Below, piece by piece: positions 34,518 to 43,459 of a stretch of DNA of 64,000 nucleotides. The notes under the pieces were generated by a model. It was not told where the DNA came from. It worked only from the letters and a program-made list of their open reading frames with translations, and ran no database searches. A program made the position numbers and the translations under genes. Numbering within the stretch: the stretch's first letter is position 1; each line of letters opens with the position of its first letter. The DNA is from Bog-793 sp963785415 (lineage in GTDB: Bacteria; Actinomycetota; Acidimicrobiia; Acidimicrobiales; Bog-793), in contig CAWAVB010000001.1 of the NCBI GenBank assembly GCA_963785415.1, positions 372,001 through 436,000 of the forward strand, read 5' to 3'.

Positions 34518-35389
34518 CGACGACCGTCGACTCCACCGCCGCGACCGTCACCGGCGACATCATCGTCGACGTCGTGAACGTCTCGTTGAGCTTCGGGGGG
34601 GTGAAGAGCCTCGTCGAGGTGACGCTCAACCAGGCCCGGGGTGAACTGCTCTCCGTCATCGGCCCGAACGGAGCCGGCAAGACGTGCCTTTTCAACTGCC
34701 TCACCGGCGTCTACCACCCGCAGGTGGGCTCCATCAACTTCTACGCCCACGAGGGCAGCGCCACCCAGATCGTCGGCCGCAAGCCGCACCGCATCAACCG
34801 CCTCGGGATCGCGCGGACCTTCCAGACGAGCAGGCTCTTCAACGCCCTCACCGCGTTCGAGAACGTGAAGATCGGGGTCGAGTCGCGCCAGCACACCGGG
34901 CCCGTCGGGGCGATGCTGCGCCTGCCCCGCACGAGAAAAGAAGAGCGTGAGGGCGACGCGCGTGCGGCGCACCTCCTCGATTTCGTCGGCCTTCGCTCGC
35001 GGGCCAACGAACTCGCCAGCGCCCTTCCCTACGGGGCGCGACGGCGGCTGGAGATCGCCCGCGCCCTCGGGACGAGCCCGCAGCTCCTGCTCCTCGACGA
35101 GCCGGCCGCCGGGACGAACCCGGCGGAGAAGATCGAGCTCGCCACGCTCATCCGTCGTGTGAACAACGAGCTCGGAGTCACCGTGCTCCTCATTGAGCAC
35201 GACATGGGCCTCGTCATGTCACTCGCCGAACGGATCATCGTCCTCAATTTCGGCCGGGTGATCGCCTCGGGCACGCCGTCCGAGGTGCAGCACAATCCTG
35301 ACGTCATCGAGGCCTACCTCGGCGCGCCGGCGGATGACGGGGACGGCGAGCACGTCCCGCCCGACGCCACTGATGAGGGGGCCGAGTAG
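34514..35389 (+). CDS. livG: Branched-chain amino acid-type ABC ATPase LivG
   Basis: 291 residues from the GTG overlapping the livM stop. Walker A is GPNGAGKT. The signature region is ALPYGARRRLEIARAL, in which the usual LSGGQ is LPYGA, normal for LivG. Walker B is LLLLDEPAAGTNPAE and the switch His is in LLIEHDMGLVM. The acidic C-terminal tail (DDGDGEH) is a local extension. It makes a heterodimer with LivF. Confidence 0.93.
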   Translation: MTTTVDSTAATVTGDIIVDVVNVSLSFGGVKSLVEVTLNQARGELLSVIGPNGAGKTCLFNCLTGVYHPQVGSINFYAHEGSATQIVGRKPHRINRLGIARTFQTSRLFNALTAFENVKIGVESRQHTGPVGAMLRLPRTRKEEREGDARAAHLLDFVGLRSRANELASALPYGARRRLEIARALGTSPQLLLLDEPAAGTNPAEKIELATLIRRVNNELGVTVLLIEHDMGLVMSLAERIIVLNFGRVIASGTPSEVQHNPDVIEAYLGAPADDGDGEHVPPDATDEGAE

Positions 35390-35391
35390 CC

Positions 35392-36102
35392 GTGCTGCTC
35401 GAGCTCGACCACGTCGAGGTCCGCTACGGACCCATCCGGGCGCTGCGTGGGGTCAGCCTCGCCGTCGATCCGGGCGAGATCGTCGCCCTGCTCGGCGCCA
35501 ACGGCGCCGGCAAGTCGACGACCCTGCGGACGATCTCGGGGCTCATCCACCCGAATTCCGGGACGGTCCTTTTCGACGGCGCGCCGATCCAACGCACGCC
35601 GAGCCACGACATCGTGGGGCTCGGCGTCGGACACGTGCCCGAGGGGCGCCGCATCTTCCCGATGATGACAGTCCTGGAGAACCTCGAGATGGGCGCCTAC
35701 CTCCACCAGGGCAACGTCTCGAAGAACCTCGAGCGCGTCTACGCCCTCTTCCCCGTCCTCGCCGAGCGCCGCCGACAGGACGGCGGGACGCTTTCGGGGG
35801 GCGAGCAACAGATGCTCGCGATCGCGCGCTCTCTCATGAGCAGCCCGCGTCTCCTGCTTTTCGACGAGCCCTCGATGGGGCTCGCGCCGATGTTCGTGAA
35901 GACGATCTTCCAGATCATCCGGGAGATCCGCGACGAGGGCACGACGATCCTCCTCGTCGAGCAGAACGCCTCCCAGGCGCTCCATCTCGCCGACCGGGCC
36001 TACGTCCTCGAGAACGGCTCGATCGTCATGTCGGACCGGGCCGACGTTCTACTCCAGGACCCGCGCGTCCGCGCCGCCTACCTCGGCGAGGGCGCGGCGT
36101 AG
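35392..36102 (+). CDS. livF: Branched-chain amino acid-type ABC ATPase LivF
   Basis: 236 residues from GTG 35392, two bases after the livG stop. Walker A is GANGAGKST, then GHVPEGRRIFPMMTVLENLE (the LivF-specific VPEGR block), signature LSGGEQQMLAIARSL, Walker B LLLFDEPSMGLAP and H-loop LLVEQNAS. It completes the importer and is followed after 26 bp by kynU. Confidence 0.94.
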   Translation: MLLELDHVEVRYGPIRALRGVSLAVDPGEIVALLGANGAGKSTTLRTISGLIHPNSGTVLFDGAPIQRTPSHDIVGLGVGHVPEGRRIFPMMTVLENLEMGAYLHQGNVSKNLERVYALFPVLAERRRQDGGTLSGGEQQMLAIARSLMSSPRLLLFDEPSMGLAPMFVKTIFQIIREIRDEGTTILLVEQNASQALHLADRAYVLENGSIVMSDRADVLLQDPRVRAAYLGEGAA

Positions 36103-36128
36103 GCGATCGGCGGGACGGGCGACGGGTC

Positions 36129-37367
36129 GTGGGCGGCCGGCGCGCACCGATCACGGCACCGCGCCGCGCCGACTGCGCAGCCCGGGACGAGGCGGACGCC
36201 CTCGCCGGGCTTCGTGATTTCTTCGACCTTCCCGACGGCCTCATCTACCTCGACGGCAACTCGCTCGGGCCGCTCCCGCGCCCGGCGATTGCCCGCGTGA
36301 ACCGGACGCTCCGAACCGAATGGGGCCAAGGTCTCATCCGCAGCTGGGACTCGGCTGGTTGGTGGGACAAGCCCCTGGCGCTCGGCGCGCGCATCGCCCC
36401 CCTCATCGGGGCGCGGCCCGAGGAGGTCATCGTCGGGGACTCGACCTCGGTGAACACCTTCAAGGTCGTCGTCGCCGCGCTGCGGATGCGGCCTGACCGG
36501 CGGGTGATCGTCACCGACCGTGACAACTTCCCGACCGACCTCTACATCATCGACAGTGCCGCCGAGCTGGCGGGTGACTACTCCGTGCGCCGTGTCGAGA
36601 CCCCCGACGACGCCGCCGGCGCGATCGACGAATCCGTCGCGCTCGTCGCGCTGACGCACGTCGATTACCGCAGCGCCCGCCTCTATCCGATGGCCGAGAT
36701 CACACGGGCGGCCCACGACAACGGCGCCGTCATCATCTGGGACCTTTCGCACAGCGTCGGTGCGGTCCCGCTCGACGTCGACGGCTGCGACGTCGACTTC
36801 GCGGTCGGGTGCACCTACAAGTTCCTGAACGGCGGGCCCGGCTCTCCGGCGTTCGTCTTCGCGGCGTCCCGGCTCCACGACGTCGCGCGCCAACCCCTTG
36901 TCGGCTGGCATGGCCACGCGCGTCCCTTCGGGTTCGAACCCGCCTACGTGCCGGCGCCGGGCATCCGACGGTTCGCCTGCGGCACCCCACCGATCCTTTC
37001 GTACGCATCGCTCGAGGGCAGTCTCGAGGTCTGGGATCACGTCGAGCTCGCAGCGCTCCTCGCCAAGGGCCAGGAGCTCTGCGACCTGCTCATCGAGCTC
37101 CTCGAGCCGTGTTTCGTCCCAGGGCGCTTCGAGCTCGTCTCGCCCCGCGACCCGCGTCTGCGCGGCAGTCAGGTCACGCTGCGCCATCCTGAGGCGCGCT
37201 CGTTCCTCGCGGCCCTCGCGCGACGGGGCGTGATCGGTGACCACCGCGAACCGGACCTTGTCCGCCTTGGCATCGCGCCGTTGTACCTGCGCTTCGTCGA
37301 CATCTGGGACGCAGCGGACACGATCCGCGAGATCCTGTCCGCGGGTCGCGTCGCGCGACGCGACTGA
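36129..37367 (+). CDS. kynU: Kynureninase
   Basis: PLP enzyme cleaving kynurenine to anthranilate and alanine. 412 residues from GTG 36129. Family landmarks: IYLDGNSLGPLPR near the start, GDSTSVNTFKVV for phosphate binding, WDLSHSVGAVPLDVD with the PLP-ring Asp, and CTYKFLNGGPGSPAF carrying the Schiff-base Lys. The end is complete (LVRLGIAPLYLRFVDIWDA). It follows livF closely enough to be cotranscribed, so the importer may bring in its substrate or tryptophan. Kynurenine formamidase and tryptophan dioxygenase are not in the window. Confidence 0.94.
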   Translation: MGGRRAPITAPRRADCAARDEADALAGLRDFFDLPDGLIYLDGNSLGPLPRPAIARVNRTLRTEWGQGLIRSWDSAGWWDKPLALGARIAPLIGARPEEVIVGDSTSVNTFKVVVAALRMRPDRRVIVTDRDNFPTDLYIIDSAAELAGDYSVRRVETPDDAAGAIDESVALVALTHVDYRSARLYPMAEITRAAHDNGAVIIWDLSHSVGAVPLDVDGCDVDFAVGCTYKFLNGGPGSPAFVFAASRLHDVARQPLVGWHGHARPFGFEPAYVPAPGIRRFACGTPPILSYASLEGSLEVWDHVELAALLAKGQELCDLLIELLEPCFVPGRFELVSPRDPRLRGSQVTLRHPEARSFLAALARRGVIGDHREPDLVRLGIAPLYLRFVDIWDAADTIREILSAGRVARRD

Positions 37368-37416
37368 CCCCGGGCGGGCCGCGTGGCCGCCGCGGGCCGA
37401 CTTGCCCGACGCCGAG

Positions 37417-38808
37417 TCAGGCGAGCGGTTCGAAGCGCGCCGTGAAGTGCCGAAGCTGCCTGGGTTCGGCCACGATCCGGAACCCGGGAAGTTGGGAGGC
37501 GCGCGCCTGGACCAACTGGCACACCTCGATCACGTAATCGATGTGGCTCTGGGTGTAGGTCCGACGGGGGATGGCGAGCCGCACGAGGTCCATCGTCGCC
37601 GGCTTCTCCGATCCATCCGGCTGCCGGCCGAACATGACGGTGCCGATCTCCGAGGTGCGCACACCGCCCGCCTCGTAGAGGGCGACCGAAAGTGCCTGCC
37701 CCGGATACTCGAGCGGCGGGATATGGGAGAGCATCGCCCGGGCGTCGATGTAGACGGCGTGGCCGCCGATCGGCAGGACGACAGGAATACCGGCGTGATC
37801 GAGCGCCTCGCCGAGGTACGCGGTCGAGCGGATCCGGTACTGCAAGTAGTCGTGCGAGACCGCCTCCTTCAGTCCCTGCGCGATCGCCTCGAGGTCGCGC
37901 CCCGCGAGGCCGCCGTAGGTCGGGAATCCCTCGGTCAAGATGAGCAGGTTCCGCGCCGCCTCGGCGAGGGCGTCGTCGTTGCAGGCGAGCCAGCCCCCGA
38001 TGTTGCAGAGCGGATCCTTCTTCGCGCTCATCGTCATCCCGTCGGCGAGACTCGCCATCTCGCGCACGATGTCGGCGACCTCCCGCTCCCCCTGCCCGGG
38101 CTCGCGGGCACGGATGAACCAGGCGTTCTCGGCGAAACGACACGCGTCGAGGAACAACGCCACCCCGTGCGCGTCACAGACCGCCCGCACGGCGTGCAGG
38201 TTCTCCAGGCTCACCGGTTGGCCGCCACCCGAGTTGTTCGTCACGGTCACCATCACCACTGGGACGTTCGCCTTGCCGCGGCTCGCCAGCAGCGCGTCGA
38301 GCGCCGCCACGTCGACGTTCCCCTTGAACGGGTGGAGCGCCCTCGGGTCGCGTCCCTCCGCGATGACGAGGTCGACCGCCTCGGCCCCGGTGAATTCGAT
38401 GTTCGCCCGTGTCGTGTCGAAGTGCGTGTTGCTCGGGATGACCCGTCCGGGACCGCCAACGACGGTGAAGAGGATCTTCTCCGCGGCGCGGCCCTGGTGT
38501 GTCGGAATGACGTGCCGGAAGGGGAACAGCTCGGTGACGGCCTTCCGGAAGATCTCCCAGGACGGGGACCCCGCGTAGGACTCGTCACCGTGCTGGATCG
38601 CCGACCACTGGTCGCGGCTCATCGCGCCGGTGCCGGAGTCGGTCAGCAGGTCGATGAGCACGTCGGACGAAGCGAGGTTGAAAAGGTTGTAACCCGCGGC
38701 GCGGATGGCCGCGCCGCGGTATTCCGGCGTCGTCATGGCGAGCGGTTCGACGGCGTGGATCCGGAACGGCTCGATCACGGTCCGGAACGGCTCAGACGGT
38801 ATTTCCAT
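37417..38808 (-). CDS. tnaA: Tryptophanase
   Basis: 463-residue PLP beta-eliminating lyase of the tryptophanase/tyrosine phenol-lyase family: LIDLLTDSGTGAMS, IPTHQGRAAEKI, TNNSGGGQPVSLEN and the PLP lysine in MSAKKD. Residues that separate the two enzymes favour tryptophanase: the segment equivalent to TPL's MERG (with Arg381) reads SEIGT, and the C-terminal block is RHFTARFE with the tryptophanase His rather than TPL's RFFTARF. Other parts (AMSRDQW, DESYAGS) resemble TPL. The reaction would be tryptophan to indole, pyruvate and ammonia. ACAGGAG precedes ATG 38808. It converges on kynU. Confidence 0.88.
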   Translation of the reverse strand: MEIPSEPFRTVIEPFRIHAVEPLAMTTPEYRGAAIRAAGYNLFNLASSDVLIDLLTDSGTGAMSRDQWSAIQHGDESYAGSPSWEIFRKAVTELFPFRHVIPTHQGRAAEKILFTVVGGPGRVIPSNTHFDTTRANIEFTGAEAVDLVIAEGRDPRALHPFKGNVDVAALDALLASRGKANVPVVMVTVTNNSGGGQPVSLENLHAVRAVCDAHGVALFLDACRFAENAWFIRAREPGQGEREVADIVREMASLADGMTMSAKKDPLCNIGGWLACNDDALAEAARNLLILTEGFPTYGGLAGRDLEAIAQGLKEAVSHDYLQYRIRSTAYLGEALDHAGIPVVLPIGGHAVYIDARAMLSHIPPLEYPGQALSVALYEAGGVRTSEIGTVMFGRQPDGSEKPATMDLVRLAIPRRTYTQSHIDYVIEVCQLVQARASQLPGFRIVAEPRQLRHFTARFEPLA

Positions 38809-38949
38809 CGCATCTCCTGTGTCGGGCCCGTGACGTGCACGGCGGCGGTTCGCGCCACGACTCTAGGATCCGGCGGCGCGTGCGACACACCGACGGCCGC
38901 TCGCTGACCGGGCGGAGGTGCACGCGCCGGGGACGTTGGGTACGACTCG

Positions 38950-38975
38950 CCGCTCGACCGCTCACGGTCGAGCGG
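38950..38975 (-). terminator. Perfect 11-bp hairpin after nrdJ
   Basis: CCGCTCGACCG, loop CTCA, CGGTCGAGCGG. It lies 100 bases after the nrdJ stop and 141 before the tnaA start, both read leftwards. Without a T-tract it could be a Rho-independent-like or bidirectional terminator for nrdJ, or a leader hairpin of tnaA. No TnaC-like leader peptide was recognised. Confidence 0.55.
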
Positions 38976-39075
38976 GAGAATCCCCGATGTCTCGATCGCC
39001 CATACGATGCAGATCAACGCCGGGCACGTCGGACGCCAGTGGGCGCTTGACCGCCGCGGTCGGTGACGCCGCGAG

Positions 39076-41874
39076 CTACGAGCAGCCGCTCGTCGCGCCG
39101 CAGCTCGGACAGGCGTAGCAGGTGCCGGCCCGCTGCATGACGTTGCCACAGGAGTAGCAGAACGGCGCGTCGCCTTTCTCGAGCGACATCCGGTGAACGG
39201 CCGCCAGGCTGTCCCCGCCCTCGCCGAACCGCTCCTGCTCGCGCTTGGCGGCGTCGGCGAGCTCGATGTCCTCGAGGCCTGGCAGCGTCGGCTGCTTGCG
39301 TTCGCCGGTCGACAGGATGCCGAGCTCGACCCGATCGTCGTAGGGCAGGTAATCGAGGGCGAGGCGCCGGAAGATGAAATCAACAAGGCTTGACGCGATC
39401 CTCAGGTCCGGGTCGTCGGTGATCCCGGCGGGCTCGAAGCGCATGTTCGTGTACTTGCGGACGAACGTCGCCAGCGGCACGCCGTGCTGGAGGCCGAGGC
39501 TCACCGCGATCGCGAAGGCGTCCATGACCCCCGAAAGGGTCGATCCCTGCTTAGAGACCTTCAAGAAGACCTCGCCGGGGCGTCCGTCCTCGTACTCCCC
39601 CACCGTCACGTAGCCGTCGCAGTCGGCCACACGGAAGGCGAAGGTGTAGGAGCGGCGGCGGCGCGGCAGACGGGTCCTCGTCGTCGCATCGGGAGCGGTG
39701 ACGTGCCCGGCGAGCGCGTCCTCCAGCTCGGCGATGCGGGCGTGCAGCTCGCCGACGCGCACGGAGTCGTCCGCGCCGAGCTCGCCGGGGATCTTCGTCG
39801 TCGACAGGGGCTGCGCGACCTTGCAGTTGTCCCGGTAGATCGCGACCGCCTTGAGGCCCATCTTCCAGGCGTCGACGTGCAGCTGTTCGACGTCGGCGAC
39901 GCTCACGTCCTCCGGCATGTTCACCGTCTTCGAGATCGCCCCCGAGATGAACGGCTGCACCGCCGCCATCATCTTCACGTGGCCGAGATACTGGATGGAG
40001 TTCTCACCCATCGAGCAGGCGAACACCGGCAGGTGCTCGGCCCTCAGGTACGGCGAGCCGAGGATCGACTTGTGCTCGTCGATGTAGGCGACGATCTCGA
40101 CGATCTCGCCGTCGGAGTAGCCAAGACGGCGCAGCGCTCGCGGCACCGTCTGGTTGACGATCGACATCGTCCCGCCACCGACGAGCTTCTTCGTCTTCAC
40201 GAGCCCGAGGTCCGGCTCGATGCCCGTCGTGTCGCAGTCCATCAAGAACGAGATCGTCCCGGTGGGCGCGAGCACGGTCGCCTGCGAGTTCCTCACCCCG
40301 TGGGCGTCGCCGAGCTCGATCGCCTCGTTCCAGGCCCCGCGCGCCGCGCTCAGCAACGAGATCGGCACCAGCGAGGCGTCGATCGCCTCGATCGCGTCAC
40401 GGTGCATCCGCAGCACGTTCCGCATCGGCTCGGCGTTCTCGTGGAAGCCCGCGAACGGTCCCATCCGGGCCGCGATCCGGGCCGACGTCGCGTAGGCGTG
40501 CCCGGTCATGAGCGAGGTCACCGCCGCCGCGACGGCGCGGGCCTCGTCCGAGTCGTACGGCATGCCGAGCGCCATCAGCATCGCCCCGAGGTTCGCGTAG
40601 CCGAGGCCGATCTCCCGGAACCGCCGCGTCGTCTCGGCGATCTTCTCCGTCGGGTAGTCCGCGTTGCCGACGAGGATCTCCTGCGCGGTGAAGACGACCT
40701 CGACGGCCGCCTTGAAACCCTTCGTGTTGAACGCGCCGTCGGTGCCGAGGAACTGCAGCAGGTTGATGCTCGCCAGGTTGCACGCCGAGTTGTCGAGGTG
40801 GACGTATTCGCTGCAGGGGTTCGAGGCGTTGATCCGGCCGGTGTTCGGCGCCGTGTGCCAGCGGTTGATCGTCGAGTCGAACTGCAACCCCGGGTCGGCG
40901 CACTCCCAGGCCGCCTGGGCGATCTCGTGGAAGAGCTCTCTCGCCCGTACCGTCTCGATCGTCGCGTGACTCGTGCGGGCGATAAGGCCCCAGCCGCCGT
41001 CAGCGAGGACGGCCTCCATGAATTCGTCGCTGACGCGAACCGAGTTGTTCGCGTTCTGGTACTGGATCGAATGGCTGTCCTCACCGTCGAGGTCCATGTC
41101 GAACCCCGCCGCGGCGAGGGCGCGGGCCTTGCGTTCCTCGCGGGCCTTGCACCAGACGAACTCCCGAATGTCGGGGTGGTCGACGTCGAGAATGACCATC
41201 TTCGCCGCGCGGCGCGTCTTGCCCCCGGACTTGATCGTGCCGGCCGAGGCGTCGGCGCCGCGCATGAAGCTCACGGGGCCCGAGGCCGTGCCCCCGCCAC
41301 CGAGGAGCTCGCGCGAGCTGCGGATCCTCGAGAGGTTCACGCCCGCCCCCGATCCGCCCTTGAAGATCGTCCCCTCCTCGACGTACCAGTTGAGGATCGA
41401 GGGCATCGAGTCCTCCACGGCGAGAATGAAGCACGCCGAGGCCTGCTGGGGCACGCCTGCCACGCCGATGTTGAACCAGACCGGTGAGTTGAAGGAGGCC
41501 TTCTGGGTGACGATCAGGTACTTCAGCTCGTCGTTGAACGCCGACGCCTCGGCGTCGTCGGCGAAGTAGCCGTCACGGACGCCCCACGCCGTGATCGTGT
41601 CGACGACACGGTCGACGACCTGGCGCAACGAGCTCTCGCGCTCCGGCGCGCCGAGCGGTCCGCGGAAGTACTTCTGGGCGAGGATGTTCGTCGCGTTCAT
41701 CGACCAGGTCTTCGGGACCTCCACCGCGAGCTGCTCGAAGGCGACCTCTCCCGTCCGGTAGTCCGAGATGATCGAATCCCGGCGCTCCCACTCGACGGCG
41801 TCGTAGGGATGCCGGCCCGGCTTGGTGAAGTGGCGTCGCACGCCGATGTCGACCCGCTCGTCCGCTACCGCCAT
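39076..41874 (-). CDS. nrdJ: Vitamin B12-dependent (class II) ribonucleotide reductase
   Basis: Reduces ribonucleotides using adenosylcobalamin. 932 residues from ATG 41874; the frame is open upstream but that part is not conserved. Visible: FNSPVWFNIGVAGVPQQASA, FKGGSGAGVNLSRIRSSREL, the active-site blocks NPCSEYVHLDNSACNLASIN with Cys and Glu, and the TGTISFLMDCDTTGIEPD loop. The C-terminal tail ends in a CysxxCys...CysxxCys ribbon (CYSCGNVMQ and CYACPSCG) as in actinobacterial NrdJ. Oxygen-independent dNTP supply suits a B12-using aerobe or facultative anaerobe. NrdR-like boxes lie upstream; nrdR itself is not adjacent. Confidence 0.96.
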   Translation of the reverse strand: MAVADERVDIGVRRHFTKPGRHPYDAVEWERRDSIISDYRTGEVAFEQLAVEVPKTWSMNATNILAQKYFRGPLGAPERESSLRQVVDRVVDTITAWGVRDGYFADDAEASAFNDELKYLIVTQKASFNSPVWFNIGVAGVPQQASACFILAVEDSMPSILNWYVEEGTIFKGGSGAGVNLSRIRSSRELLGGGGTASGPVSFMRGADASAGTIKSGGKTRRAAKMVILDVDHPDIREFVWCKAREERKARALAAAGFDMDLDGEDSHSIQYQNANNSVRVSDEFMEAVLADGGWGLIARTSHATIETVRARELFHEIAQAAWECADPGLQFDSTINRWHTAPNTGRINASNPCSEYVHLDNSACNLASINLLQFLGTDGAFNTKGFKAAVEVVFTAQEILVGNADYPTEKIAETTRRFREIGLGYANLGAMLMALGMPYDSDEARAVAAAVTSLMTGHAYATSARIAARMGPFAGFHENAEPMRNVLRMHRDAIEAIDASLVPISLLSAARGAWNEAIELGDAHGVRNSQATVLAPTGTISFLMDCDTTGIEPDLGLVKTKKLVGGGTMSIVNQTVPRALRRLGYSDGEIVEIVAYIDEHKSILGSPYLRAEHLPVFACSMGENSIQYLGHVKMMAAVQPFISGAISKTVNMPEDVSVADVEQLHVDAWKMGLKAVAIYRDNCKVAQPLSTTKIPGELGADDSVRVGELHARIAELEDALAGHVTAPDATTRTRLPRRRRSYTFAFRVADCDGYVTVGEYEDGRPGEVFLKVSKQGSTLSGVMDAFAIAVSLGLQHGVPLATFVRKYTNMRFEPAGITDDPDLRIASSLVDFIFRRLALDYLPYDDRVELGILSTGERKQPTLPGLEDIELADAAKREQERFGEGGDSLAAVHRMSLEKGDAPFCYSCGNVMQRAGTCYACPSCGATSGCS

Positions 41875-41962
41875 CGTTCTGCTCCCCCTCCGCGTCGTCT
41901 GCGGCGCTTCGGTTCCGAACCCTGACCACGACCTGGCGATGCTTCCCCCCAGCGCCCCATAC

Positions 41963-42005
41963 ACACAATATGTAGTGGTTTATGGAGCCAACACCACTAG
42001 ATGAG
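41963..42005 (-). promoter_or_regulatory. Pair of NrdR-like boxes upstream of nrdJ
   Basis: On the plus strand ACACAATATGTAGTG (41963-41977) matches the NrdR box pattern ACACwATATxTwGTG well. ACACCACTAGATGAG (41991-42005) is a weaker second copy 28 bp away, close to three helical turns. Paired boxes near the start point are how NrdR, the ATP/dATP-cone repressor, controls nrd genes in Streptomyces. The first box is convincing, the second less so. Confidence 0.6.
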
Positions 42006-42011
42006 GAGATA

Positions 42012-42041
42012 AGTACACCACCGTAGTTACAGGGCTGTCAA
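42012..42041 (-). promoter_or_regulatory. Possible sigma-70-type promoter for nrdJ
   Basis: On the minus strand TTGACA (42041-42036) is followed after 18 bases by TGTACT (42017-42012), a perfect -35 and a three-of-six -10. The predicted start falls on the distal NrdR-like box, giving simple repression geometry. Confidence 0.45.
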
Positions 42042-42199
42042 TGACTGTTTTCGACGGGGCTGGCGTGCCAGGAGGGCCCGCTGAGCCCCGTGGGGCAGCT
42101 GTCCGAGCCTCCACCCTCCCCGCCACGCAGCGCGCGCCGACGTCTTCGACCCACGATCCCGCCGAGGCTACTGGACGGCTCCGACGGTCCGAGCCCACC

Positions 42200-42904
42200 T
42201 CACCAGCCGAGCGGGATGCCCGCCGCCCGGGCCGCGGCAACGACCGGCGCCGCAGAATGCGGCCACCCGACGACGGCCCAGGTGGCGCCGGCGTCGGCGA
42301 GTGCCCGCAGCTGGGTCGCCGCCGCCGGGCGCGTCCGCGCGAGGACCCCGCCCCAGGAGACGGCGCAGTCACGACCGAGCTCGGCGACCCTGCCGACCCC
42401 CGCCCCAAAGACGTTGATCGTCGCCCCGATCTCGCGGGCGATCGCATTCGTCGGCGTCGCACCGGCCCCGATCCAGACCGGGATGCGCTCCTCGACGAGC
42501 GCCGCGCCGACGGTGTGGATCGCCTGCCGTCGCTCGGCCACACCCTGGGGCTCGAGCCCGTAGGCGAGGTTCTCGGGCGCGCTGCGGTGATCCCCCGCCC
42601 CGATCCCGGCGATCAACCGACCGCCGCTCACCAGGTTCAGGGTCCGGAACTCGGCGACGAGCACGTCTTCGGGCACGAGGCCGATCCGGGCGACGAGGGT
42701 ACCGAGGAAGACGCGCTCGGTGATCGCTGCGAGCATCCCCAGCAGCGGGAACGGTGCGATCGCCGACCGCCCCGGGGTGCCCGGCGGCCAGAGGTGGTCG
42801 TAGGCGAAAAGACCGTGGATCCCCGCGTCCTCCGCCTCGGCGGCGCACGACCGGGCCGCGTCGACCGACGGTTCGAACGAAGGGAGGATGACGCCGACGC
42901 GCAT
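42200..42904 (-). CDS. LLM-class (F420-type) flavin-dependent oxidoreductase
   Basis: 234 residues of a bacterial-luciferase-like TIM barrel. It begins MRVGVILPSFEPS, then AEDAGIHGLFAYDHLWPPG, LLGMLAAITERVFLGTLV, LNLVSGGRLIAGIGAGD and ERIPVWIGAG, which are the standard strand ends of F420-dependent LLM oxidoreductases. It is compact compared with the usual 280-340 residues: the insertion between strands 4 and 5 is short. Cofactor F420 is favoured over FMN by family, but no residue here proves it. The substrate is unknown. It follows the SRPBCC gene by 20 bp. Confidence 0.85.
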   Translation of the reverse strand: MRVGVILPSFEPSVDAARSCAAEAEDAGIHGLFAYDHLWPPGTPGRSAIAPFPLLGMLAAITERVFLGTLVARIGLVPEDVLVAEFRTLNLVSGGRLIAGIGAGDHRSAPENLAYGLEPQGVAERRQAIHTVGAALVEERIPVWIGAGATPTNAIAREIGATINVFGAGVGRVAELGRDCAVSWGGVLARTRPAAATQLRALADAGATWAVVGWPHSAAPVVAAARAAGIPLGW

Positions 42905-42924
42905 GGTCGAACGCCCGATGACGC

Positions 42925-43365
42925 TCAGGATCCGCTTTCCACGCGGGCTTTGAGGTCACGCACCGCCGCGTGCAGGATGTGGGCCTCGGCTCGCCGTTTC
43001 ACGAACCCGGGGATGGGCACGCGCAGCTCGACGGAGAGCTCGTAGCGCACCTCGGTCGTTCCGTCCGGCCCGGCGTGGAACTCGTAACGGCCGTCGAGCC
43101 GGCTCGTGAGGTCCCCGTCCTTCTGCGTCCACGCCACCGCGAAAGGTGCGTTCGAGTAGTCGTAGCTGAGGACGTAGCTCGTGCTCCGGCCGAAGGCCCC
43201 GGCCCGGAAGCTCACGGTCGACGGACGGCCCTCAGGGTCACGAGAAAGGACACTGACCTCCTTCACGTCGGCGACCCACTCCGGGTACCGCTCGAGGTCG
43301 GTCACGACCGCGAAGCAACGCTCCGGCGTCCCCGCGATCGTCATCTTCTGGGCCGTGTGCTCCAC
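42925..43365 (-). CDS. SRPBCC (polyketide cyclase/START-like) family protein
   Basis: 146 residues; GTG 43365 with AAAGGAG seven bases upstream. The START-like opening MTIAGTPERCFAVVTDLERYPEWVADV followed by alternating strands and a C-terminal helix AEAHILHAAVRDLKARVE is typical of the actinobacterial Coq10/cyclase-like SRPBCC proteins. These bind hydrophobic ligands. It lies between a PimB-like glycosyltransferase and the LLM oxidoreductase, an arrangement that suggests lipid metabolism. Confidence 0.85.
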   Translation of the reverse strand: MEHTAQKMTIAGTPERCFAVVTDLERYPEWVADVKEVSVLSRDPEGRPSTVSFRAGAFGRSTSYVLSYDYSNAPFAVAWTQKDGDLTSRLDGRYEFHAGPDGTTEVRYELSVELRVPIPGFVKRRAEAHILHAAVRDLKARVESGS

Positions 43366-43459
43366 GGTCCGCTCCTTTCGACCCCGTCGAGGGCTCCATC
43401 CAGCCTCTCACGGCGACCAACGCTTGTGTAGCAGGCCGGCCGGCGTCGCGCGGCGATCC

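Noticed and set aside
37417..38808. Tyrosine phenol-lyase as the name for this gene
   Set aside because: Several blocks resemble TPL, but the two discriminating sites (no Arg381 equivalent, His in RHFTARF) support tryptophanase.
39484..41487. 667-codon open frame antisense to nrdJ
   Set aside because: Composition dominated by Arg, Val, Asp and Leu from reversed codons; nrdJ on the other strand is unambiguous.
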